In this document: piece by piece, positions 1 through 7,702 of the stretch
How positions within the stretch are numbered: position 1 is the stretch's first letter
Layout: every line of letters starts with the position of its first letter
Source of the DNA: Opitutaceae bacterium
GTDB taxonomy: Bacteria > Verrucomicrobiota > Verrucomicrobiia > Opitutales > Opitutaceae
Assembly (NCBI GenBank): GCA_003151515.1
Contig: PLXS01000025.1
Span: 62,001-126,000 of the forward strand
DNA length: 64,000 bases
Direction of reading: 5' to 3'
Made by a program: the position numbers and the translations under genes
Notes under the pieces: generated by a model
Told to the model about the DNA's origin: nothing
What the model saw: only the letters and a program-made list of their open reading frames with translations
Databases searched by the model: none

Positions 1-1
1 C

Positions 2-388
2 AACGTGACGGCCACCCAGGTGGCCGAGGCTCAGGCGATCACCGACGTCGTGTGCGTGCAGAACTACTATAACCTGGCCCACCGCCACGACGACGCGCTG
101 ATCGACGACTTGGCCCGGCGGGGCATCGCATACGTTCCGTTCTTCCCGCTCGGCGGGTTCACGCCGCTGCAGTCCTCCACCCTGTCGGCCGTAGCGCAGA
201 GGCTCGGGGTCAGGCCGATGCAGGTTGCGCTCGCGTGGCTGCTCCATCGCTCGCCCAACATCCTGCTGATCCCCGGCACGTCGTCCGTCGCCCACCTGCG
301 GGAGAACCTAGCCGCCGCGCAGTTGAAGCTGTCAGCGCAAACCTTGGCGGAGTTGGACGGTATTGGCGCCGGGGCGGCGAAGCACTGA
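2..388 (+). CDS. Aldo/keto reductase, C-terminal part (cut by window edge)
   Basis: The visible 128 residues are the end of an aldo/keto reductase, a TIM-barrel NAD(P)H-dependent enzyme reducing carbonyls. The SNVTATQVAEA-like start of the fragment, the QNYYNLAHR segment, and IPGTSSVAHLRENLAAA near the end match the conserved late strands of the family; the last is the cofactor-phosphate binding loop. The catalytic Tyr/Lys/His lie in the missing upstream part, so substrate cannot be inferred. It ends at TGA 386-388 and is convergent with the efflux operon that follows. The 118 bases between them show no clear terminator. Confidence 0.85.
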   Translation, partial: NVTATQVAEAQAITDVVCVQNYYNLAHRHDDALIDDLARRGIAYVPFFPLGGFTPLQSSTLSAVAQRLGVRPMQVALAWLLHRSPNILLIPGTSSVAHLRENLAAAQLKLSAQTLAELDGIGAGAAKH

Positions 389-506
389 CTGGTGGTGGAC
401 CCGAGCTGCCCTCTGAGCGGGGTGCAGGGAGAGCGGAGCGGAGCGATGTGAGGCATCGGTCACGAATTCGGGAGGCCCTGCGCCAACCCAAAACCGTCCC
501 CGCGAA

Positions 507-2096
507 TCACTCCGCTACGAACTTGGCCTCCACCGCGCCGCCGGCCTCCTCCTCCCTCGCGAGGTGGTGGGCGGAGGGCTTGAGCATCAGGCACAGGGGG
601 ATGCCGGCGAGAAGGATCAGGCCCGCCAGCACAAAGCCGTTCTCGAAGCCCAGGGCCTGGGCGCGCCGGCCAATTGCCTCGCTGGCGGCGAACGCGAGCT
701 TGTTCTGGGGGTTGGCGACAAGGCCTGCCTCGTGGTGGAAGACAACCGACGCCGCACGCAGGCCGAGGCGCACTTCGAAGCGCTGCGACTGCACCGGGAA
801 GACCTCGCCCAGCCTGACCGCATGCCGGTGGATCGAATTGGTCACGAAAGTGTTGAGCACGGCGATGCCGAGCGACCCACCGACGTTCTGAAAGACGTTC
901 AGGAAGCTGCTCGCCATCGGCACTTCGTTGCGGGGGACAGCGTTTAGCGCCGCGGTCATGAGGGGCGCCATCATGAGCGCGAGGCCGGCGCCGCGGCCGA
1001 GCTGCGGCAGGACGAGCAGGGGCCAGCTTGAAAGCGGGTCAAGCAAGCCGAAGAGCAGAAGCGACAGGCCCACGGTCACGCATCCCACCGTCGCCAGCAC
1101 GGCCGGGCTGTAGCGGTCGGCCAGGCGCCCGGCGATCGGCATGGTCAGGCCCACCGCCAGGGCGTTGGGCAGCATCCACAGCCCGGCCTGCACGGGCGTG
1201 TATCCGGTGATGGTCTGCAGGAAAATCGGGAACAGGAAGATGCTGCCGAAAAGCCCGACCGCGCGGAAGATGGCGAGCAGGAGGCTCAGCAGGTAGTTGC
1301 GCACAATCATGAGGCGCAGGTCCAGGAGGGGGTTCTCGGCGCCGAGCTCGACGCAGATGAACATCACCAGGCCCGCCGTCGCCAGGGCCTCGCACACGTG
1401 GATGTAGTCGGACTGCCAGCCCTTGATCTGCCCGTTGGAGAGTGCGGTCAGGGCGGCTATGAGCGCTGTCGACAGGAAGACAAACCCCAGGAGGTCGAAC
1501 GGGCGCTTGTCGCGCCTCGAGCGCAGCGGGCCCATGACCATCATGCCGGCGAAGAGCGTGAGGACGCCGACAGGAAGGTTGACCGAGAAGATCGTCCGCC
1601 AGCTGTAGGCGTCGGTCAGGTATCCGCCAAGGGTCGGCCCTATCGCAGGGCCGGCCATGATGCCCATGCCCCAGATCCCGAGGGCCTTGCCCCTCTCGTG
1701 CGGCTCGAAGAGCTCGGCCACGATCGCCATGCCGATCGGCTGGATCGCCCCGCCGCCGATGGCCTGCAGTATCCGTGCGGCGATCAGCGACTCGTAGCTC
1801 CACGCCATCGCGCAGAGGCCGCTCGCGACCGTGAAGACGACCAGGCTCGTCAGGTAGAGCGTCTTGTAGCTGATCCGGCTGGTCAGCCAGCCGACGAGCG
1901 GCATGACGACCGCCGACGTGAGCATGAAGCCGGTCGCAACCCACTCGATCTGCTCCCGGTCGACGCCGAACGTGCTCATCATGTGGGGAAGCGCCACGTT
2001 GACGATGCTCGAGTCCAGGACGGCCATGAAGGTCCCCAGCATGATGATGCTGAGCACCGCCCACCGGTTGGCGCGCTCGTACGCGTTGCTGCTCAT
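507..2096 (-). CDS. DHA2-family (EmrB/QacA-type) multidrug efflux MFS transporter
   Basis: A 529-residue polytopic inner-membrane protein with the length and 14-helix hydrophobicity expected of the DHA2 drug:proton antiporters. The N-terminal helix contains LDSSIVNVALPHM, the family's motif D1, and the GWLTSRISYK loop is motif A. It lies 10 bases after an HlyD/EmrA-type adaptor gene, so the pair should form an EmrAB-like pump moving drugs or other hydrophobic compounds across the envelope. The TetR gene that starts the operon probably represses it. Substrate is unknown. Confidence 0.92.
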   Translation of the reverse strand: MSSNAYERANRWAVLSIIMLGTFMAVLDSSIVNVALPHMMSTFGVDREQIEWVATGFMLTSAVVMPLVGWLTSRISYKTLYLTSLVVFTVASGLCAMAWSYESLIAARILQAIGGGAIQPIGMAIVAELFEPHERGKALGIWGMGIMAGPAIGPTLGGYLTDAYSWRTIFSVNLPVGVLTLFAGMMVMGPLRSRRDKRPFDLLGFVFLSTALIAALTALSNGQIKGWQSDYIHVCEALATAGLVMFICVELGAENPLLDLRLMIVRNYLLSLLLAIFRAVGLFGSIFLFPIFLQTITGYTPVQAGLWMLPNALAVGLTMPIAGRLADRYSPAVLATVGCVTVGLSLLLFGLLDPLSSWPLLVLPQLGRGAGLALMMAPLMTAALNAVPRNEVPMASSFLNVFQNVGGSLGIAVLNTFVTNSIHRHAVRLGEVFPVQSQRFEVRLGLRAASVVFHHEAGLVANPQNKLAFAASEAIGRRAQALGFENGFVLAGLILLAGIPLCLMLKPSAHHLAREEEAGGAVEAKFVAE

Positions 2097-2106
2097 CCCT
2101 GTGCCC

Positions 2107-3273
2107 TTACCTCGGCGCCGGGCGGCCGGCCGTTCCGGAATGGATCCTCACCTCGACGGACAGGCCGGGGCCCAGGGCCAGCTCGGGCGGCGCTCCCTCG
2201 ACGGCGATGCGAAGAGGCACGCGCTGGGTCACCTTGATGAAGGTGCCCGAGACGCCCTCGGCCGGGATGAGGCTGAATTCCGAGTTGGCCGCGCGCAGGA
2301 TCTCGCTCACCCGCCCCTGGAGCCTGAGCGAGGGAAAGGCGTCGACCGAGATGTAGGCCACGTCGCCGATCGCGACGTCATGGAGGTCCTTCTCCTCGAT
2401 GTTTGCGTCCACGCGCAGGGTCGCCGGGTCAAACATGCTTATCACGGGCTGCGCGGTCAGCGGCATCGCGCCCGGGTCCAGCCAGCGGCGCACCACCCAG
2501 CCGTCGAAGGGCGCCCGCACGACGCACCGCGCTAGGTCGCTCTTCGCGTTGTCGACGCTCGCGGAGGCCTCTGCCACCCGGCTGCGCGCGAGCTCGGCGG
2601 CCGCCTTGGCGGCCGCGATGTCCTCGGAGCGCGGACCCTTGCGCAGGAGGATCAGGCTCTCGTTTGCGCTCTCGAGGCTCTGGCGCGCCGACTCGTAGGT
2701 GGTGCGTGCCCGGTCGAGAATGTCCTGCGAGACCGCGCGGTCCTTGAAGAGCGAGCTTGACCGGTCGAAGTCCAGCCGGGCCATGGCCGCCTCGTTCTCA
2801 AGGCGGCCGGCCGTGGCCTCGGCTCCCCTTATCTCCTCGGGGCGGCTCCCGTTGAGGGCCCTCTGGTAGAGGGCTTCGCCCGAGTCCAGGCTGGCCCTGG
2901 CCGAGAGGAGCGATGCCTCGGCCCTGCGTAAGGCCGCCTCGGGGATCGCCGGGTCCAGGCTGAAGACGACCGCGCCCTTGTGCACGAACATCCCCTCGTG
3001 GACCGCGACCTCGACAAGGCGCCCGCTGATCTCCGGCGAGACGTCGACGAGATGGCCGCCGAAGCGGGCGTCGTCCGTGTAGACGATGCCCCGCATGAAG
3101 ATGAGCCAGTAGGCGAGAACGATTGCTGCCATGGCCGCGAGTATCATGGCGCCGACGCGCATCATCCTGCCGCGCCGGCCGCCGTTGCCGTTCGTCTCAT
3201 TGCGTCCGCCCGCGTCTCCCACGGGATCGCGGGCTCCCGGCGACGGGGCTTTCTGCTCAATGATTGCGCTCAT
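2107..3273 (-). CDS. HlyD/EmrA-family membrane fusion adaptor
   Basis: 388 residues. A single membrane helix follows a short basic cytoplasmic tail (about residues 37-60), then come a lipoyl-type half (HLVDVSPEISGRLVEV, VHEGMFVHKGAVVFSLD), a long alpha-hairpin rich in Ala, Glu and Arg, a second lipoyl half (VVRAPFDGWVVRR) and a beta-barrel domain. This is the periplasmic adaptor that couples the downstream DHA2 transporter to an outer-membrane channel. The gene overlaps the end of the TetR gene by 17 bases and is followed after 10 bases by the transporter, indicating one transcript. No outer-membrane factor is encoded in this operon. Confidence 0.9.
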   Translation of the reverse strand: MSAIIEQKAPSPGARDPVGDAGGRNETNGNGGRRGRMMRVGAMILAAMAAIVLAYWLIFMRGIVYTDDARFGGHLVDVSPEISGRLVEVAVHEGMFVHKGAVVFSLDPAIPEAALRRAEASLLSARASLDSGEALYQRALNGSRPEEIRGAEATAGRLENEAAMARLDFDRSSSLFKDRAVSQDILDRARTTYESARQSLESANESLILLRKGPRSEDIAAAKAAAELARSRVAEASASVDNAKSDLARCVVRAPFDGWVVRRWLDPGAMPLTAQPVISMFDPATLRVDANIEEKDLHDVAIGDVAYISVDAFPSLRLQGRVSEILRAANSEFSLIPAEGVSGTFIKVTQRVPLRIAVEGAPPELALGPGLSVEVRIHSGTAGRPAPR

Positions 3274-3877
3274 TCTGTTGACTTAGGGGGGCGGCCTGCG
3301 AGGGGGTCGCCCCCCTCAGGAACAGGTCGACAACGCTCGCGTGGCTGCGCTGCGACTCGGGCCAGCCCTCAAGCTCCCATGAGCGCGTTCTAAGGAGGCC
3401 CAGCAGGTACTCCGCGAGGACCCTGGCCGGCATGTCTGTTCTTAGTTCGCCCGCGGCCATGCCCTGCTCGAGGAGCTCCGACACAGCCTCGGTCATCGTC
3501 TGGCGGCGCTTGCGCCAGCGCTGCCTCAGGCCGGGCCCGCCGCTCTCCATGACGCGCTCGCCCTCCGATAGCACGATGCGGAAGAGCGGCCGGCGCACCT
3601 GGAAGAACTCGACAATCTCCGCGCAGGTGCGAAGCAGGCGCTCCCGGAACATGCCGGGCTGGGCGGCCTTCTCCCTAAGGATCTGGCACATCTCGTCAAA
3701 GCCCGAGACCGCGGTCTGGAAGAGCAGGTCCTCCTTGTCCGTGAAGTAGAGGTAGATAGTTCCCTTGCCCACGTCGGCCTGCTGGGCCACCTGCTCCAGG
3801 GTGACCTCGTGCACCCGCTTGGTTCCGAAGAGGAACTCGGCGGCCTGCATGATCCGGTGTCTCTTGTCCTTCTGCAC
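3257..3877 (-). CDS. TetR-family transcriptional regulator of the efflux operon
   Basis: 206 residues. The N-terminal helix-turn-helix is classical: RIMQAAEFLFG, VTLEQVAQQADVGKGTIYLYF and the DKEDLL helix. The C-terminal region is the usual variable ligand-binding domain. The start used is GTG at 3875-3877, because family members begin about ten residues before the first conserved helix; an ATG ten codons later is the alternative and would truncate helix 1. A perfect 9-base inverted repeat ends one base upstream of the GTG, which implies autorepression and a very short or absent leader. It is first in the operon with the adaptor and transporter. Confidence 0.9.
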   Translation of the reverse strand: MQKDKRHRIMQAAEFLFGTKRVHEVTLEQVAQQADVGKGTIYLYFTDKEDLLFQTAVSGFDEMCQILREKAAQPGMFRERLLRTCAEIVEFFQVRRPLFRIVLSEGERVMESGGPGLRQRWRKRRQTMTEAVSELLEQGMAAGELRTDMPARVLAEYLLGLLRTRSWELEGWPESQRSHASVVDLFLRGATPSQAAPLSQQNERNH

Positions 3878-3878
3878 G

Positions 3879-3900
3879 ACTGACTGACCAGTCAGTCAGT
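3879..3900. promoter_or_regulatory. Probable TetR operator palindrome
   Basis: Two perfect 9-base arms, ACTGACTGA and TCAGTCAGT, flank the 4-base spacer CCAG. The element sits directly upstream of the TetR-HlyD-DHA2 operon. TetR-family proteins bind such palindromes, and TGACTGGTCAGTCA-like sites are common in front of tetR-efflux operons. Binding here would block transcription or initiation of the operon. Confidence 0.7.
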
Positions 3901-4036
3901 TCTTTGTCGAAAGTCAATTCCGGGCGACTCGGCAACCATAAACCACGGCGTTTCAATATCTTGCTTCGACGCGAACGTTGCGCCATCCCCATCCCCCTCG
4001 GGGAAGGCCCCCTTCGCATCGCGCCGCGTGCCCCGC

Positions 4037-6195
4037 CTACGCCGTTGCCTTCGCGGCCATCGCCGCCTTGAGCCGCGCGGGCGTTATCGGAATCTGCAGC
4101 ATGCGGATTCCAACGGCGTCATACACGGCATTCGCGATCAGGGCCCCCATGAGGATGACGGACGGCTCGCCTCCGCCCTTCGCGGAGAGGTCGGGCGCAT
4201 CCAGGATGACGGTCTCAATCCTCGGCAGCTCGGAGAAATGCGGCAGCCTGTACCGGTCGAAGTTCAGGTCCTGGATCGCACCGTCCTTGAAGTGGATCTC
4301 CTCGGAGAGCGCGTATCCCAGGCTCTGGGTGATCCCGCCCTCGATCTGGATGCGCGCGCCGGCCGGGTTGATGACCAGCCCCATCTCCTGCACGAGGAGG
4401 ACCCGCTTCACCGCCACCCTGCCCTCCTTGGCGTCGACCTCAACCTGGGCGATGGCGGCGACGTAGGCGTCCGCGTCGGAGCCGCATGCGAAGCCGAGGC
4501 CCCTGCCGCTCGGTGCCTTGGCGGGCGTCCACGCCCAGTGCTCGGCGGCGGCCCTGAGGACGCGCTCCAGGCGCGTGTCGTTCTGCTGGCGCAGGCGGAA
4601 CTCGATCGGGTCCACCCCGGCCATGGAAGCCAGCTGATCCACGTGGGACTCGCGGGCGAAGGCGTTGTTGCTCGAGCCCGGGGCGCGCCAGGCGCCGACT
4701 CCGAAAGGATGGACCCCCGGCGGTCCCTGGAATCCGCCTATCGCCGTCGTGCGGTGGTTGGGGATGTCGTAGAGGTGCGCGACCGCGCGGTCGCCCGCGA
4801 ATCGCACCTCGTAGTCCCAGAAGGCGATCCGCCCGGCGCTGTCCAGGCCCGACTGGATCGAGATCACGGAGGCGGGCCTGAACGTGTCGTTGAAGAACTC
4901 CTCCTCCCGCGTCCACATGACCTGGACCGGCCTGCCTGTCGCCCTGGAGAGGCGCGCGGCCTCGACAGCCTGCAGGTTGAAGCTCTTGCCCCCGAAGCCG
5001 CCCCCGACGAACGGGGTGATGACCCTCACGCTTGGGATGGGCAGCCCGAGGACCCCCGCGATCTCCTCGCGCGCCCCGAACGGGTTCTGCGTGGACGCCC
5101 ACACGGTCGCCTTGTCTTGCTGGACGCTGGCGAGGGCCGCGTGCGTCTCCATGGCGGCGTGGGCGACGTAGGAGCCCAGGTACTTCTGGTCGTAGCGCCG
5201 CGCGGCCTGCGCGCGGCCCGCCTCGAGGCTGCCGCCATGGGAGACGACCCGTGCCTCGAGGTCCTGCTTCTCGAGGTGCTCGTATATGTTGCGGTCGTCC
5301 AGCTTCGAAGGCGACGGGTCGAACTGCGCCCGCACCTTGGAGAGCGCGTCGTCGGCGACATCCGGGAGCGGGTGCAGGACGGCCACGAGGCCGGGCTCCT
5401 GCACGACGACGACCCCGTCGATCGCCGCGGCCGCCGACGTGTCCACGGTGCGTAGACTGGCCCCGTGCGCGGGGTTGCGCAGGATCCGCGCGTAGAGCAT
5501 CCCGGGCAGGCGCAAGTCGCCCGAATAGAGGGCCCTGCCGGTCACCTTGTCGCGCGAGTCCCTCCTCAGGAGGGGCTTGCCTATCACCCTGAACTGCCCG
5601 GGGGACTTGACGCTGGGCTTGACCGTCAGGCGCCGCTCAATGCGCTTTCCCCCCGCCAGCTGGCCGTAGGTGATCTTCCTGGACGCGTCCCTTGTGTCGC
5701 TGACGACCCCGTCCCGGACAGCGAGCTGCGATACGGGGACCCCGAGGGCGTCGGCCGCCAGCTCGAGCAGCACGCCCCTGGCCTCCGCGGCCGCGGCGCG
5801 CCAGATCTTGCCGAAGACGGGCGTCGTCATCGAGCCCCAGGTCCCGGCGTCAAAGGGGCACAGCTCGGTGTCTCCCATCACCATGTCGACGGCGTCGACC
5901 GACACGTCGAGGTCCTCGGCGAGCATCTGCGGCAGAGAGGTGACCGGGCCCTGGCCCATCTCGATCTTTCCGGTGAAGCAGGTCACGCGCCCGTCGCTGC
6001 CTATGCTCAGGAACGCGTTGAAGTCGTCGGCCGCCTTCGGGATGAACCGGGTCGGGTGCGCGGCCTCGGAGACCTGGGCACCGGCCGTTCGGCGAAGCAC
6101 CACCCAGACCACGAGGCCGCTGCCCACGCGCCTGAGGAACTCGCGGCGGCTGGGAAGGTCCATGATGGAGGCCGATGCGCCCGCGTGCGTGGGGC

Positions 6196-6199
<4 letters not shown>
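4037..6199 (-). CDS. Molybdopterin-binding subunit of an isoquinoline 1-oxidoreductase-type (xanthine dehydrogenase family) enzyme
   Basis: 720 residues. The N-terminus carries a twin-arginine signal (SRREFLRR, about residues 17-24) followed by a hydrophobic stretch, so the folded holoenzyme is exported to the periplasm. The body has the aldehyde-oxidase/xanthine-dehydrogenase cofactor loops, for example TPFVGGGFGGKS, VGAWRAPGSSNNAFA and the near-C-terminal GGGEPSV containing the catalytic Glu. Such enzymes hydroxylate N-heterocycles or oxidise aldehydes using water. The start overlaps the stop of the 2Fe-2S subunit gene by 4 bases (ATGA). No dedicated cytochrome or chaperone gene is adjacent, so the electron acceptor and substrate are unknown. 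Confidence 0.9.
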
Positions 6200-6678
<479 letters not shown>

Positions 6679-6883
6679 GGGTTGGTTGGCACCTGCGTCC
6701 CCGGCTGTGCGGCCCTTGCCGCGGCCGCCTGTGCGCTGCTGACTGCCGCCATTCTGGAGGGGTCGCCGGGAAAAGTCCACCGCCTAGCATTGAATAAGTA
6801 GCTCGTCTCAGGGGCGCCATCAGTTGGTGCGCTGGCGCATCGTAGCCCATTGCGCCGTTCGCGCCCGTGTGAAAGCATGGGGC

Positions 6884-7621
6884 ATGGATGAGATCCCGCA
6901 GGAATTCACCCTCACCGGAGCGGTCTCCTACTGGAACGTCGATCGCGACAACCTGCTCACGCTGAGGAGCCTGTTCGCGTTCCTGCAGGAGGCGGCCATC
7001 AAGCACGCCGACAAGTGCGGCGCGGGCGCCCACGCGAAGGAGGCCCGGGGCGAGTCCTGGGTGCTCCACAGGATGGCCGTGCGCGTCCACCGCTATCCGC
7101 GCTATGAGGAGGCGCTCAAGGTCTCGACCTGGTCCTCGGGCATCCGGGCCTTCAAGGGCTTCCGCGATTTCCGCGTCCACTGCGGCGACGATCTTGTCGT
7201 TTCGGCGTCCTCGGTCTGGCTCTACCTGAGCCTGGCGACAAAGACCGTCTGCAGGGTTCCCAGGGAGATCGCCGCAGGCTTCCCGACGCGCCCGGCGGAG
7301 GTGTTCTGCAGGGAGCTCGAGAAGATGAGGCTGGAGGCGCCCGGCGAGGGCAGCCCCGCGCGGGACATCTCGGTGAGGTACTCGGACTACGACGCCAACG
7401 ACCATGTGAACAACACGGCCTACTTCGACTACCTGCAGACGGCCCTTGCCTCCAGCGGGCTGCCGGCCCGCCCGGGGCTGCTCCGGGCCGAATTCCTGCG
7501 GGAGATACCGCTCGCGGTGGACCAGGTCACGCTGGCGCTCGAGCGCCGGGGCGACGCGGTCGCATTCAGCCTCGGGCATCCCGGCGGCCTCTTCGCGCGC
7601 GGTCTTGCCGAGGGAGCCTAA
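6884..7621 (+). CDS. Acyl-ACP thioesterase-family protein (double hotdog)
   Basis: 245 residues. The layout is two hotdog halves: an N-terminal half (FTLTGAVSYWNVDRDNLL, then FLQEAAIKHADKCG) and a C-terminal half beginning with SVRYSDYDANDHVNNTAYFDYL, the conserved D-x-N-x-HVNN active-site segment of the FatA/FatB-like acyl-ACP thioesterases. It should release fatty acids from acyl carrier protein or CoA in the cytoplasm. The ATG at 6884 is chosen because the upstream in-frame sequence is not family-like. It is divergent from the molybdoenzyme pair. It is 16 kb from the pigment locus, so a role there is only a possibility. Confidence 0.85.
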   Translation: MDEIPQEFTLTGAVSYWNVDRDNLLTLRSLFAFLQEAAIKHADKCGAGAHAKEARGESWVLHRMAVRVHRYPRYEEALKVSTWSSGIRAFKGFRDFRVHCGDDLVVSASSVWLYLSLATKTVCRVPREIAAGFPTRPAEVFCRELEKMRLEAPGEGSPARDISVRYSDYDANDHVNNTAYFDYLQTALASSGLPARPGLLRAEFLREIPLAVDQVTLALERRGDAVAFSLGHPGGLFARGLAEGA

Positions 7622-7702
7622 GGATGCTCGCGTAGGGCACCGCTTCCGGGAGCCCCGGGGCACCCCGAACGCAACCCGGGGTCAGAGGGAGCGGTTCCAA
7701 CC

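Noticed and set aside
4028-5455. A 475-codon plus-strand frame inside the molybdoenzyme gene
   Set aside because: Antisense to a full-length xanthine-dehydrogenase-family gene with intact motifs; composition is that of a shadow frame.
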